Source of the DNA: Helcococcus ovis
GTDB lineage: Bacteria > Bacillota > Clostridia > Tissierellales > Peptoniphilaceae
DNA: 64,000 nt
Direction of reading: 5' to 3'
Assembly (NCBI RefSeq): GCF_004524775.2
Contig: NZ_CP119081.1
Location: 434,001-498,000, forward strand
The notes below the pieces were generated by a model. It was not told the origin of the DNA, did no database searches, and worked only from the letters and a program-made list of their open reading frames with translations. A program made the translations under genes and the position numbers. Shown piece by piece: positions 54,822 through 64,000 of this stretch (position 1 is its first letter; the number at the start of each line of letters is the position of its first letter).

Positions 54822-56598
54822 TAAAAATATTGAAGAAAAGGGAAGTTTCATAAAGGAAGACTATAAGCAAAAAGCAAAATTTAGAAATAAAAAACTTTTA
54901 GAATATCTACTTAGATTAAAGGGATTATTTTTTGTAAGTATGATATTTACTGTAATTGCCATTTTTATGGAATTAATAGGTCCATATATTTTAGGTAAAT
55001 TATTAGATGGAGAATTAATAGAGGGTATAGGAGCAAGGGATATAAATAAATTTTATCTTCTAGTATTACTTTATTTCGGCACAATAGTTTTAGCAGCGAT
55101 AGTTTCATATTTTGGTTCACTTGCTTTTTCTAAATTGGCAAATAGATTAGCTAAAAATATTAGAACGGATGCATTTAATCATGTATTATCTTTACCTGTT
55201 CAATTTTTTGATAAATACGCAATAGGAAAAATTGTCAACAGAATTACAAACGATACAAGAGACATAAGAATGCTTTTTAATTTAATATTTGCTCAGATTT
55301 TAACAACATTTGTAAGAACTATAGGGCTTATAATTGCCTTATTCTTTATAAATTGGAAATTAGGTATGTTGAGTATTATTGCAACTCCAATTATTTATTT
55401 TATTTTTAGGGATTATTTTAATAAATCCACTGAAACGGAAAAAAATTTGAAAAAATATAGATCTGACTTAAATGGTAATTTGGCAGAAACAATTCAAACT
55501 ATGGAAGTTATCCAAGCATTTAATAAAGAAGATGAGATTTACAATGAATTTGGGAAAATTAATGATAGTATAAATAAACAAGGATGGAATTTAGCAACGC
55601 TTTGGGCTTATTCAGGATTTAATGGAACAAATACATTAGGTAATATTATAATAGCTATAGCAGTTGTAGCGTTTGGATATTTTTTCCTAAAAGGAGAATC
55701 ATTTATTACAGTTGGCGGATTATTTGTATTTATCGACTATAATAGAAGGGTATATCAAAATATAAACGCTTTAATGGATCAATCAGGTAGACTACAAAGC
55801 TCTAAATCAGCGGCAGATCAATTATTTGAGCTTATGAGAGTTGGAAGTTTTGAAGAAGGCACAGAAGAAATTGAAAATATGGAAGGAAATATTAAGTTTG
55901 AAGATGTTTCATTTGCATATAATCAAGGCGAATATGTAATTCATAATTTAGATTTAGATATTCCTAAAGGAACATCTGCTGCATTTGTTGGACATACTGG
56001 ATCCGGTAAATCAACAGTAATGAATTTGATATATAAATTTTATAATATAAATAAAGGAAAAATAAAAATTGACGGACATGATATAAATAAACTTAACATG
56101 GAAAAAATTAGAAACAATATGGCAATTGTTTTTCAAAATCCATATATTTTTGAAGGGACGGTTTATGAAAATATATCATTATTCGATTCTTCTATAAGTA
56201 AGAATGATGCTGAATTGGCATTGATTTCTGTTGGGGGAGAAAAAATTCTTCAAAGAGAAAGAGGTATTGATACTACTGTAAGAGAATCCGGAGCAGGCTT
56301 CTCATCTGGAGAAAGACAAATTATTTCATTTGCTAGAGCTATGGTAAGAGATCCAAAGATTTTAGTTTTAGATGAAGCAACAGCAAATGTTGATTCTGAA
56401 ACAGAAGAATTAATTCAATTTGGATTAAATAGATTAAAAAAAGGAAGGACTACATTAATAATAGCACATAGACTTTCAACTATTAAAGATGTTGACAAGA
56501 TTTATTTATTAGAAAAAGGTAAATTAATTGAATCGGGAAGTCATGATGAGCTAATAAAATTAAATGGAATTTATGCACAGATGTATAAAAACAGTTAA
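54814..56598 (+). CDS. Heterodimeric ABC exporter subunit 2 (canonical Walker B)
   Basis: 594 residues from the ATG at 54814, just after CAGGAGG; an ATG at 54787 lies upstream of that site. Six helices (about 35-330), Walker A GHTGSGKST, Walker B LVLDEATANVDSETE with the catalytic Glu. The signature is SSGERQ instead of SGGQQ. The odd signature here and the Asp in subunit 1 would fall in the same composite site. Substrates are probably drugs or lipids. Confidence 0.92.
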   Translation: MNNKNIEEKGSFIKEDYKQKAKFRNKKLLEYLLRLKGLFFVSMIFTVIAIFMELIGPYILGKLLDGELIEGIGARDINKFYLLVLLYFGTIVLAAIVSYFGSLAFSKLANRLAKNIRTDAFNHVLSLPVQFFDKYAIGKIVNRITNDTRDIRMLFNLIFAQILTTFVRTIGLIIALFFINWKLGMLSIIATPIIYFIFRDYFNKSTETEKNLKKYRSDLNGNLAETIQTMEVIQAFNKEDEIYNEFGKINDSINKQGWNLATLWAYSGFNGTNTLGNIIIAIAVVAFGYFFLKGESFITVGGLFVFIDYNRRVYQNINALMDQSGRLQSSKSAADQLFELMRVGSFEEGTEEIENMEGNIKFEDVSFAYNQGEYVIHNLDLDIPKGTSAAFVGHTGSGKSTVMNLIYKFYNINKGKIKIDGHDINKLNMEKIRNNMAIVFQNPYIFEGTVYENISLFDSSISKNDAELALISVGGEKILQRERGIDTTVRESGAGFSSGERQIISFARAMVRDPKILVLDEATANVDSETEELIQFGLNRLKKGRTTLIIAHRLSTIKDVDKIYLLEKGKLIESGSHDELIKLNGIYAQMYKNS

Positions 56599-56664
56599 AA
56601 TTATTAATAAACTGTTGATATGATAAATTTTTATAAGTATATAGTTAGTACTGGTAAAATATTT

Positions 56665-56700
56665 AGAGAGTTAGGAAGTAAAATTCCTAATTCTCTTTAT
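56665..56700 (+). terminator. Terminator after the ABC exporter pair, copy B of a repeated hairpin
   Basis: AGAGAGTTAGGA pairs with TCCTAATTCTCT (one G-U), followed by TTAT. It resembles 46632-46663 at 28 of 32 positions. Confidence 0.65.
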
Positions 56701-56735
56701 TATATTTAAATAAATTTTAATCTTGACTAAAATAG

Positions 56736-56764
56736 TTGACTTTAATATGTAAAAATGATAAATT
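56736..56764 (+). promoter_or_regulatory. Promoter of the second metal uptake operon
   Basis: TTGACT at 56736-56741, 17-base spacer, TAAATT at 56759-56764. The expected start near 56771 is just before an inverted repeat. Confidence 0.55.
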
Positions 56765-56777
56765 ATTGTATATAGAA

Positions 56778-56791
56778 TTAGGGGAACCTAA
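56778..56791. promoter_or_regulatory. Candidate metal-regulator operator before the ZinT-like gene
   Basis: TTAGG-GGAA-CCTAA is a perfect 5-base inverted repeat. With flanking bases the right half reads ACCTAAAAA, identical to the half-site at 2187-2195 before mntA. It lies just downstream of the predicted transcript start. Confidence 0.42.
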
Positions 56792-56805
56792 AAATGGAGG
56801 TAAAA

Positions 56806-57498
56806 ATGAAAAAAAGTAAATTGGTTTCAGTTGTTTCAATTTTAGCATTAGCTGTTGTATTATCAGCTTGTGGAAATAAAAAAGATAATAAAAAGCCGGT
56901 AGAAACTAAAGTTGAACAAAAAGTAGAAAAAAAAGATGATAAAAAGGTAGATAAAAAAGAAACAAATAAATCTATCAATCTGGATAAATGGGCTGGAAAA
57001 TGGGTAAACTATGCTTCATTTGCAGATACAAAAGAGGTTAAAGATGCATTTGCTTCATTGGAAAATGGTGATAAAGAATATGAAAACTTTAAAAAGAGAA
57101 ATGAAGTTGGATTTAATGCATTAGAAGCTCAAGGAAATAAATTAAAATTTTATGATATGGCTAAAGATGGTAAAGTTATATCAGAATCAGAATATGAATA
57201 CATAAAAGACCATAAAACAAAACATGGTAAGAGAGAAGCTAAATGGCATGAATTTAAGGCTAAAGATCCAAACGCAAAATTTCCTGTTATACTTTTAATG
57301 CAACCTCATGGTGAAGAAGTAATGCTACACTATCATTTTAAGGTAGGAAAAGATGGAGAAACAATCTTAAAGGATAAATCTATTAACTTTGGTACATTTG
57401 TAAAGGAAGACATAAAACCATCACAAATAGCAAATGCTATTAAAATAAGATTTGAAAGACAAAAAGCTCAAAAACAAAAAGAGGAAAAGAAAAATTAA
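56806..57498 (+). CDS. zinT: ZinT-like zinc-binding lipoprotein
   Basis: Predicted surface zinc chaperone that passes metal to the adjacent importer. 230 residues from the ATG at 56806 (GGAGG upstream; the ATG at 56794 overlaps the operator). Lipobox VVLSAC, Cys22, then a Lys/Asp linker. The ZinT/YodA pattern is LDKWAGKWVNYASF, a central KFYDMAKDGKVISESEYEY segment, then LMQPHGEEVMLHYHFKVG with the His cluster. In streptococci ZinT is fused to the binding protein AdcA. Here the two are separate neighbours. Confidence 0.8.
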   Translation: MKKSKLVSVVSILALAVVLSACGNKKDNKKPVETKVEQKVEKKDDKKVDKKETNKSINLDKWAGKWVNYASFADTKEVKDAFASLENGDKEYENFKKRNEVGFNALEAQGNKLKFYDMAKDGKVISESEYEYIKDHKTKHGKREAKWHEFKAKDPNAKFPVILLMQPHGEEVMLHYHFKVGKDGETILKDKSINFGTFVKEDIKPSQIANAIKIRFERQKAQKQKEEKKN

Positions 57499-57545
57499 TC
57501 ACAATATTTTGAAATCTTAATATAAACAATATGAAAGGTGAAATC

Positions 57546-58862
57546 GTGAAATTAAAAAATAAAATTTTATGTATATTTTTTGCAGTTTCTATGATTTTCA
57601 TTTTATCGTCTTGTATAAGCAGTAAGACTACCGGTCCTAAAAAGCCTGTAGTCTATACTTCTTTTTATCCTATTGCAGAATTAACTAAGGAAATAGCAGG
57701 AGATACAGTGGAAGTTAGGACATTTATGCCCGAAAATAAAGATCCACATTTGTGGGAGCCAAGTCCTAGAAATATGAGGAAATTATTAAAATCAGATATG
57801 CTTATAGTAAATGGAGCCAATATGGAAAACTGGCTACCTCAAATAAAAGACGTTGCTCCGGATTTGAAAATAGTTACACTTTCAGATTCTGTTGATTTGA
57901 TAACATATAAAGGAGCTGCTGCTATCGGAGATTTTCAATATATGGCTCAGCAAAAATCCAAACAGGGTGAAACATATAAATTTGACTTTGGTCATACACA
58001 TGAAGATGTAATGAGAGTATCATTTATAAATAATAATGATAAGAAAAGTAAAGATGAATTAATTAAAATTGGTAAAAATAATATGAAATCAAAGGGGCAA
58101 TTAGTTCCCCAAGATTCAACAATAGATGTCGAAGAAAATAAAGTTTATGCATTAGAAATGGGACATGAATCGGGACAAATTTTCTATAAATTTCCTAAAT
58201 CGGGAAATTGGGTTTTAGTTTCAGATAGGATTTCAGAAGATCTATTACCATATAATTTAACCGATAAAGACGGAGAATTATTGGAAATCGAAAAAATTTT
58301 AGAGGGTTCGACCTCCGGGTTAGATAAAATAACATATGATCCTCATTCTTGGATGTCAATTGTAAATGCTAAAAAGTATCTTAATGTTATTATGAATGAA
58401 TTGTCAGATAAATATCCTCAATATTCAGACAAATATAGAGAAAATAAGATTAAAATTGTAAGTGCTCTTAGTGAATTACAATTTGAGTATAAAGAAAAAT
58501 TTGATAAATTAGATTTTAAACATTTTGTTGTAACACATAATGCTTATGCTTATCTAGCAAGAGATTTTGGATTAAAACAGTATCCATTGCAAGGCTTAGT
58601 AAGTACGGAAACGCCTAGTTTAAAAACAATAAAAAAAGCTATTGATTTTTGTGAATTTTATGGAGTCAAGACAATTTTTTATGAATTTAACGGACAACAA
58701 AAAGGAGCTGATACAGTTGCAAGTGAAATAGGAGGAAAAAGTAAACCTCTTGCTTCTATGGAATACAATTTTTCACTTAAAGAATCAGGACTTGATTCAT
58801 ATAAAAAAATTATTAAAATGAATTTAGATAACTTATATGAGTCTATGAAGGAGGTAAAATGA
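57546..58862 (+). CDS. znuA: Zinc ABC transporter substrate-binding lipoprotein with a large insertion
   Basis: About 438 residues from GTG 57546, which has AAAGGTG at good distance; ATG 57531 is the alternative. Lipobox ILSSC gives Cys23. Cluster A-I metal ligands are DPHLW (His68), YDPHSW (His267) and VVTHNAYAYLARDFGL, then YEFNGQQKGADTVASEIG. About 140 extra residues (roughly 118-260) lie where ZnuA proteins carry a His-rich loop. They contain FGHTHEDVMRVSFINN and LEMGHESGQIFYKFPKSG, a beta-rich, possibly metal-binding domain. The ATPase gene overlaps its end by ATGA. Confidence 0.87.
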   Translation: MKLKNKILCIFFAVSMIFILSSCISSKTTGPKKPVVYTSFYPIAELTKEIAGDTVEVRTFMPENKDPHLWEPSPRNMRKLLKSDMLIVNGANMENWLPQIKDVAPDLKIVTLSDSVDLITYKGAAAIGDFQYMAQQKSKQGETYKFDFGHTHEDVMRVSFINNNDKKSKDELIKIGKNNMKSKGQLVPQDSTIDVEENKVYALEMGHESGQIFYKFPKSGNWVLVSDRISEDLLPYNLTDKDGELLEIEKILEGSTSGLDKITYDPHSWMSIVNAKKYLNVIMNELSDKYPQYSDKYRENKIKIVSALSELQFEYKEKFDKLDFKHFVVTHNAYAYLARDFGLKQYPLQGLVSTETPSLKTIKKAIDFCEFYGVKTIFYEFNGQQKGADTVASEIGGKSKPLASMEYNFSLKESGLDSYKKIIKMNLDNLYESMKEVK

Positions 58863-59530
58863 GCTATGTAGAGGTTAAGAACTTATATTTTGGATATTCC
58901 GGGGAATATGTATTAAAAAATTTGAATCTTAAAATTGAAAAAGGTTCTTTGATTGCAATTACAGGTGAAAACGGATCTGGAAAATCAACATTATTAAAAT
59001 TGATTTTGGGAGAAATAAAACCTGATAAGGGAACTATTTTATTTGATAATCAAGATATATCTAAAATAAAGTCTTTTAAGCAAATAGGCTATGTGCCTCA
59101 AGTACAAAATTTTGAAAAAATAGCATTTCCTATTACTTGTTTAGAACTGGTAACTCTTAATCAATATGAGGATTTTGGATTTATAAAAATCGCAAGAAGA
59201 AAACACAAAGAAAAGGCAAAGCATTCATTAATAAATTTGGGCTTGGAAAATTATATAAATACACCATTTAATGAATTATCAGGCGGATTACAGCAACGTG
59301 TAATTATTGCCAGAGCTATGATTAATAACCCGCAACTTTTGATTCTTGATGAACCAACAGCCGGAGTTGATAAAAACAGTAAAAAAGATTTTTTACACTT
59401 AATAGAAAAAATTAACAAGGAATCTAAAGTTACAGTTTTGATAGTTACACATGAATTAGAATTAATAAATAAGACACTAAATCCAAGTAAAATATATAAA
59501 ATTGAAGATGGAGGTATATCCTATGTTTGA
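58859..59530 (+). CDS. znuC: Zinc ABC transporter ATP-binding protein
   Basis: 223 residues. Walker A GENGSGKST near 37-45, Q-loop VPQVQNF, signature LSGGLQQR, Walker B LLILDEPTAGVD, switch His VTHE. AAGGAGG lies before the ATG. The permease start lies inside its 3' end. Confidence 0.92.
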   Translation: MSYVEVKNLYFGYSGEYVLKNLNLKIEKGSLIAITGENGSGKSTLLKLILGEIKPDKGTILFDNQDISKIKSFKQIGYVPQVQNFEKIAFPITCLELVTLNQYEDFGFIKIARRKHKEKAKHSLINLGLENYINTPFNELSGGLQQRVIIARAMINNPQLLILDEPTAGVDKNSKKDFLHLIEKINKESKVTVLIVTHELELINKTLNPSKIYKIEDGGISYV

Positions 59531-60332
59531 AATTTTTGAGTTTGATTTTATGAGAAGAGCTCTTTTAGCCGGTCTTATGCTATCTATTATGATTCCACTT
59601 ATAGGAGTTGTAATGGTTAATAGAAAGACATCAATGATAGGAGATGCATTATCACATACTTCATTAATGGGTGTTGCCTTAGGCTTAATATTAAGTATAA
59701 ATCCTGCATTAGGAGCAGTTGTAATAGCTGTTATTTCCGCATTTGCAATAGAAATTATCAGAAAGAAATTTCCGCAATATGGAGATATGGCAACAGCTGT
59801 AATAATGAGTTTAGGCTTAGGATTGGCTGCCATTTTATCAGATTTTGCACCCGGTGGAAATACATTTGAATCATATTTATTCGGCTCAATTTCTGCTGTA
59901 ACGAAAAATGATTTAATTTTTCTTTCAATAATTTTTATAGGTATTTTGTTTATTTCAATTATATACTATGGAGGATTACTTGATATATCTATAAATCCCA
60001 ATTTAGCTAGATTATCCGGCGTAAATGTAAAATTTATTAATTTTCTGTTTACATTGTTTTCTGCAATAACAATCGCCTTAGCGGCTAAAGTTATAGGAGC
60101 TCTTATGGTTGCATCATTAATTGTATTACCGGTAGCTACGGCATTATTTATTGCAAGAAGTTATAAGCAATCATTATTTATTTCTGTTTTTTTAGGCGTA
60201 ATTTACATGCTTTTTGGATTAGTTATTTCATTTTATTACGATATTAGACCCGGTGGGTCAATAGTTGTAATTGCAATATTAGGCATGTTAATAGTAGGAA
60301 TTATATCTAAATTTAGAAAATTAAAAAAATAA
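59523..60332 (+). CDS. znuB: Zinc ABC transporter permease
   Basis: 269 residues, ABC-3 family, about eight hydrophobic helices. The ATG at 59523 follows GGAGGT; an upstream TTG at 59502 lacks support. Family motifs are NRKTSMIGDALSHTSLMGVA and AAKVIGALMVASLIVLPVA. It overlaps znuC by 8 bases. Only one permease is encoded, so the channel is a homodimer, unlike MntCD. Confidence 0.92.
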   Translation: MFEIFEFDFMRRALLAGLMLSIMIPLIGVVMVNRKTSMIGDALSHTSLMGVALGLILSINPALGAVVIAVISAFAIEIIRKKFPQYGDMATAVIMSLGLGLAAILSDFAPGGNTFESYLFGSISAVTKNDLIFLSIIFIGILFISIIYYGGLLDISINPNLARLSGVNVKFINFLFTLFSAITIALAAKVIGALMVASLIVLPVATALFIARSYKQSLFISVFLGVIYMLFGLVISFYYDIRPGGSIVVIAILGMLIVGIISKFRKLKK

Positions 60333-60341
60333 TTATTTAAG

Positions 60342-60745
60342 TTAATTAATTAAGAGGACTGTTGCAAAATAACTAAAAATCTTATTTTGCAATAGTCTTT
60401 TCTTTTTAATTGAATTGTCAATTTTTCTTGTGGATTTAATCCCTTCTGAATAACAATAGATTAAAATCTGAAATATTGAAATTGGAGCTATTACTGGTTT
60501 TCTCCCTTTTTTAGAGCAAGCATTTTCTATTAGATCTAAATTTAATTCCTTTACTAAATTTTTCAAAATCTAAAATTTGCGATAATTTTGATAATTTTAT
60601 TGAAAATAGTGTGAAATTAATATTTTTTATTTTGTAATGAAATTAAATATTTACTAAAAATCTGATTAATTTGAGTATTAATCTTATTGTTAGAAGAACT
60701 TCTATAAAACAACTAAAAAATTTATTTTACAACATTCTTTTATTA
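60342..60745 (-). mobile_element. IS1182-family remnant
   Basis: On the minus strand, 60566 to about 60415 encodes VKELNLDLIENACSKKGR then IAPISIFQILIYCYSEGIKS, the N terminus of an IS1182 transposase; the rest of the gene is missing. Two related hairpins bound it: GACTGTTGCAAAATAACTAA with its partner arm at 60358-60403, and a diverged copy (CTATAAAACAACTAAAAAAT) at 60703-60745. The first hairpin may also terminate the znu operon. The remainder of 60333-60885 shows no gene apart from the promoter at 60799. Confidence 0.65.
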
Positions 60746-60798
60746 TTAAAAAATTAATAATTTTATATAAAAAACACAAAAAATTAAACTTTTAGGTA

Positions 60799-60826
60799 TT
60801 GTATTTTATGTTTTTTTTGTTATAAT
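60799..60826 (+). promoter_or_regulatory. Promoter of the cupin regulator-pot operon
   Basis: TTGTAT at 60799-60804, 16-base spacer, TATAAT at 60821-60826. An inverted repeat TTAAGT-N5-ACTTAA at 60846-60862 lies just downstream, where an autoregulator could bind. Confidence 0.6.
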
Positions 60827-60885
60827 TATATTTGTGTTTAATATATTAAGTTTTTTACTTAAAAAAATATTAGAGAGGAGATAAG

Positions 60886-61425
60886 ATGGAAATAGGGGAT
60901 AAAATAAAAAAACTTAGGAAAAAGATGGATTTGACCCAAGAAGAATTAGCAGAAAGATCTGAGTTGACAAAGGGATTTATATCTCAACTTGAAAGAAATC
61001 TTAATTCTCCTTCTGTTGATACTTTAGCTGATGTTTTAGAAGCTTTAGGTACTAATTTAGGGGATTTTTTTACAAATAAAGAAGAAGAGCAAATTGTTTT
61101 TAAAGAAGAAGATTTTTTTGTTGGTACAAATGATAAATTAGGTCATAAAATGGAATGGATTGTTCCAAATTCTGTAAAAAATAATATGGAGCCTGTGATG
61201 TTTACACTAGATAAAGATGGTTGTAGCAAGATATATACTCCAAATGAAGGTGAAGAGTTTGGATATGTTGTAAAGGGTGAAATTAAATTAGTTTTTGGTG
61301 AAAAAGAATATAGATTAAAGAAGGGTGAAACATTTTATTTCTTTTCTGATGAGGAAAGATATATAAAAAATGTACATAAAGGGCAATCAAAAGTATTGTG
61401 GATATCAAATCCACCAAATTTCTAG
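60886..61425 (+). CDS. XRE-family HTH regulator with cupin domain
   Basis: 179 residues. The N-terminal Cro/CI helix-turn-helix ([20 protein letters not shown]...[17 protein letters not shown]) is followed by a cupin_2 barrel ([17 protein letters not shown], then [17 protein letters not shown]). It begins the pot operon and is likely its regulator, as PuuR-like proteins respond to polyamines. GAGAGGAG precedes the ATG. potA starts 8 bases after its stop. Confidence 0.88.
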   Translation: MEIGDKIKKLRKKMDLTQEELAERSELTKGFISQLERNLNSPSVDTLADVLEALGTNLGDFFTNKEEEQIVFKEEDFFVGTNDKLGHKMEWIVPNSVKNNMEPVMFTLDKDGCSKIYTPNEGEEFGYVVKGEIKLVFGEKEYRLKKGETFYFFSDEERYIKNVHKGQSKVLWISNPPNF

Positions 61426-61433
61426 GAGGTCAA

Positions 61434-62474
61434 ATGAATATTATAGAATTAAAAGGATTAAATAAATCCTTTGGAGATAATAAAGTATTGGATGATATAA
61501 ACTTAAATATAAAAGAAGATGAATTTCTTACATTATTAGGACCTTCTGGGTGTGGTAAAACTACGACTTTGAGAATTATTGGAGGATTTGAAAGTTCAGA
61601 TTCAGGGGAAGTATTGTTTGATGGTAAAGAAATTCAGTCAATCCCGGCATATAAAAGAAATATAAATACGGTATTTCAAAAATATTCCTTATTTAAGCAT
61701 TTAAGCATTTTTGACAATATTGCATTTGGACTTAAATTAAAAAAAATTCCAAAAGATGAGATAGAAAAAAGTGTAAAGGAAATGTTAAGACTTGTAAATT
61801 TGGAAGGGTTTGAAAATAGATCCGTAGATTCTCTTTCAGGTGGACAACAACAAAGAGTTGCGATTGCTAGAGCGTTAGTAAACAGACCAAAAGTTTTATT
61901 GCTGGATGAGCCTCTTGGAGCTTTAGATTTAAAACTTAGAAAATCAATGCAAGATGAACTAAAAAGAATTCAAAGACAAGTAGGTATTACTTTCATTTAT
62001 GTTACTCATGATCAGGAAGAAGCATTAACTATGAGTGATACAATCGTTGTTATGAATAATGGTAAAATTCAGCAAATAGGCTCACCTATAGATATCTATA
62101 ATGAACCGGAAAATAAATTTGTTGCAAGGTTTATCGGTGAGTCAAATATTTTAGATGGTATAGCTATAAGAGATAAAAAAGTTAAATTTTCAAATACAGA
62201 GTTTGATTCAGTAGATGTGGGATTTGATGAAAATGAAGAAGTAGATATTGTAATCAGACCGGAAGATATTGAACTTACATCTCCTGAAAATGGTATGATT
62301 CAAGGCGAAGTTGTAGAACTTACTTTCAAGGGAGTTCATTGGGAAATTATTGTTGATGTTGACGGATTCATGTATAAGATTCATTCTACATGGGATAAAC
62401 CGGTTGGAGCGAAAGTTGGTTTAGTAATTATTCCTGACCATATTCATGTTATGGAAAAAGGAGGAGAAAATTGA
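61434..62474 (+). CDS. potA: Spermidine/putrescine ABC transporter ATP-binding protein
   Basis: 346 residues from the ATG at 61434, which follows TAGGAGG. Walker [10 protein letters not shown] near 36-44, Q-loop VFQKYSLF, signature LSGGQQQR, Walker [12 protein letters not shown], switch His VTHD. A C-terminal TOBE domain (about 235-346) includes [12 protein letters not shown]. The neighbours PotB and PotC support polyamines as substrate. Confidence 0.94.
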   Translation: MNIIELKGLNKSFGDNKVLDDINLNIKEDEFLTLLGPSGCGKTTTLRIIGGFESSDSGEVLFDGKEIQSIPAYKRNINTVFQKYSLFKHLSIFDNIAFGLKLKKIPKDEIEKSVKEMLRLVNLEGFENRSVDSLSGGQQQRVAIARALVNRPKVLLLDEPLGALDLKLRKSMQDELKRIQRQVGITFIYVTHDQEEALTMSDTIVVMNNGKIQQIGSPIDIYNEPENKFVARFIGESNILDGIAIRDKKVKFSNTEFDSVDVGFDENEEVDIVIRPEDIELTSPENGMIQGEVVELTFKGVHWEIIVDVDGFMYKIHSTWDKPVGAKVGLVIIPDHIHVMEKGGEN

Positions 62475-63280
62475 AAAAAATAAAGCAACTTGCATTTCCG
62501 TATTTTTTATGGTGTGCAATATTTATAATCGTTCCTTTATTTATGATATTTTATTTTGCTTTTACCAAAAATGGAAACATTTCTTTTGAAAATTTTATAA
62601 AAATTTTCGACATTACCACACTAAAAATGATTTATACGTCTATTAAGATAGCATTTGTAACATCCGCTATTTGTTTAATAGTAGGGTATCCCTTTGCATA
62701 TATAATGTCTAAACTTAATGTAAAATATAGAACTGTAGCCATGTTATTAATTATGATACCAATGTGGATGAATTTTTTATTAAGATCCTATGCATGGGTG
62801 TCTATTTTATCTCAAAACGGTGTATTAGATAATTTATTAAAAATTTTTGGCATAAACTATGATAGTTTCTTATATACAGAAGCATCCGTAATTTTAGGTA
62901 TGGTATATAACTTTTTACCATTTATGATACTTCCAATTTACACATCACTTGAAAAAATAGATAACAGTTTGATAGAAGCGGCTCATGATTTAGGAGCTAA
63001 TGACAATAAGACATTTTGGAAAGTTATTTTTCCAATGTCCTTACCCGGAGTATTTTCAGGATTAACTATGGTATTTGTTCCTGTGATTTCTACTTTTGAG
63101 GTTTCATTGTTACTTGGTGGTGGAAAAGTAAATATGATTGGTAATGTTATTGAAAGACAATTTACAAAAACTCAAAATTGGGGATATGGCTCAGCTTTAG
63201 CGACATTTTTAATGATTATAATTTTATTGAGTTTAATTTTTGATAGAGAATCAGTTGAAAAGGGAGGTATAAATGAATAA
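62471..63280 (+). CDS. potB: Spermidine/putrescine ABC transporter permease PotB
   Basis: 269 residues, six hydrophobic helices, with the ATPase-contact EAA motif [20 protein letters not shown] near 172-191. The start is TTG at 62471, overlapping the potA stop, with AAGGAGG upstream. It overlaps potC by 8 bases. Confidence 0.93.
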   Translation: MKKIKQLAFPYFLWCAIFIIVPLFMIFYFAFTKNGNISFENFIKIFDITTLKMIYTSIKIAFVTSAICLIVGYPFAYIMSKLNVKYRTVAMLLIMIPMWMNFLLRSYAWVSILSQNGVLDNLLKIFGINYDSFLYTEASVILGMVYNFLPFMILPIYTSLEKIDNSLIEAAHDLGANDNKTFWKVIFPMSLPGVFSGLTMVFVPVISTFEVSLLLGGGKVNMIGNVIERQFTKTQNWGYGSALATFLMIIILLSLIFDRESVEKGGINE

Positions 63281-64000
63281 AAAAACTAACTTTTTAGAAA
63301 AATTTTATTTAGTATTTGTTTTTATATTTCTATATGCTCCTATCGCTGTTTTAATATTTTACTCATTTAATCAATCGAGAATTTTAGGCGTTTGGTCAGG
63401 TTTTTCACTAAAATGGTATCAAAGACTATTTGAAGATAGAGCTATATTAAGTGCAGTTAATACAACACTTTTAGTTGGGGTGGTGGCTACTATAGTTTCA
63501 ACAATTGTGGGGACTTTTGCTGCGGTAGGAATATCTGAATTCAGTAAAAATAAAAGAAGAATAATTTTAGGTATTAACGATATTCCGGTATTAAATCCCG
63601 ACATTGTTATCGCTATATCACTTATGGTTTTATATGGTATGCTACAAATTCCAAAAGGACTTTTGACCTTGATATTATCACATATTGCATTTACGATTCC
63701 ATATGTTGTATTATCCGTATTACCTAAAATAAAACAAATGGATAAGAATCTTATAGATGCGGCTTTAGACTTAGGAGCTACACCATTACAAGCTTTAGTT
63801 AAGGTTGTAATTCCTGAGATAAAACCGGGGATTATTGCTGGAGCAATGATGGCATTTACATTATCAATAGATGATTTTGTAATATCATTCTTTACAGTGT
63901 CTCCCGGACTTAATACTATTGCTACAACTGTGTTTTCAATGACTAAAAGAGGCATAGAGCCGACAATTAATGCATTGTCTACATTAATGTTTGTTGCAGT
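63273..64000 (+). CDS. potC: Spermidine/putrescine ABC transporter permease PotC (3' end outside window)
   Basis: The frame is open from the ATG at 63273 (GGGAGG upstream) to the window end, 242 codons of an expected 260 or so. The N terminus [20 protein letters not shown] is followed by YAPIAVLIFYSFNQS and FSLKWYQRLFEDRAIL, typical of PotC. The EAA motif is DAALDLGATPLQALVKVVIP, and SIDDFVISFFTVSPG is diagnostic. A PotD binding protein is expected just downstream. Confidence 0.94.
   Translation, partial: MNKKTNFLEKFYLVFVFIFLYAPIAVLIFYSFNQSRILGVWSGFSLKWYQRLFEDRAILSAVNTTLLVGVVATIVSTIVGTFAAVGISEFSKNKRRIILGINDIPVLNPDIVIAISLMVLYGMLQIPKGLLTLILSHIAFTIPYVVLSVLPKIKQMDKNLIDAALDLGATPLQALVKVVIPEIKPGIIAGAMMAFTLSIDDFVISFFTVSPGLNTIATTVFSMTKRGIEPTINALSTLMFVA

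Noticed and set aside
53082-56598. The exporter pair as part of the peptide locus at 47494
   Set aside because: It is separated by conserved housekeeping genes (yprB-like, desulfurase, thiI) and has the Asp/Glu asymmetry of multidrug heterodimers.

Overview
The window is AT-rich, densely packed bacterial chromosome from a low-GC, monoderm-type Firmicute. The Lys-type MurE, the mntABCD order, the secretin-free Tad locus and the strong GGAGG-type ribosome binding sites fit an anaerobic Peptoniphilaceae-like coccus such as Parvimonas. That assignment is inference, because no rRNA gene is present.

Layout. 1-2172: end of a pyrimidine operon (pyrD partial, pyrF, pyrE). 2262-6571: manganese-type ABC importer mntABCD and a DtxR-family regulator, then an SGNH hydrolase. 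7444-19116: transcription/translation core (rpoB, rpoC, then rpsL, rpsG, fusA, tuf from a separate strong promoter). 19203-24185: tdk, a convergent arginase gene, and divergently a Lys-type murE with a membrane-anchored glycerophosphodiester phosphodiesterase. 24249-33941: a DeoR-family regulator divergent from an L-ascorbate operon (ulaG, PTS IIC-IIB-IIA, an unrecognised beta-propeller protein, ulaE, ulaF) that runs on into transaldolase and transketolase. No ulaD is present.

34109-44888: a compact Tad/Flp-type pilus operon. It has a degenerate TadZ-like protein, TadA, TadB, TadC, a 59-residue Flp1-type pilin, TadE-like proteins, a large TadG-like protein, a lipoprotein, a prepilin peptidase, a WG-repeat protein and a DUF6382-like protein. 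44885-46520: three tandem promoters, fifteen tRNA genes and a terminator. 46520-49740: an accessory scar downstream of the tRNAs, with gene debris, a transposase fragment, a broken radical SAM/SPASM maturase and an intact ABC exporter, ending in an IS-end-like hairpin. This is the most unusual stretch and looks like a decayed modified-peptide locus.

49753-56598: YprB-like exonuclease, divergent cysteine desulfurase with thiI, and a heterodimeric ABC exporter. 56806-60332: a second metal importer (ZinT-like lipoprotein, a binding protein with a large insertion, ATPase, permease). 60342-60745: IS1182-type remnant. 60886-64000: HTH-cupin regulator with potA, potB and potC (potC runs off the end).

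The two metal importers share an ACCTAAAAA half-site near their starts, suggesting common control. The ascorbate operon delivers D-xylulose 5-phosphate to the transketolase/transaldolase pair encoded at its end.
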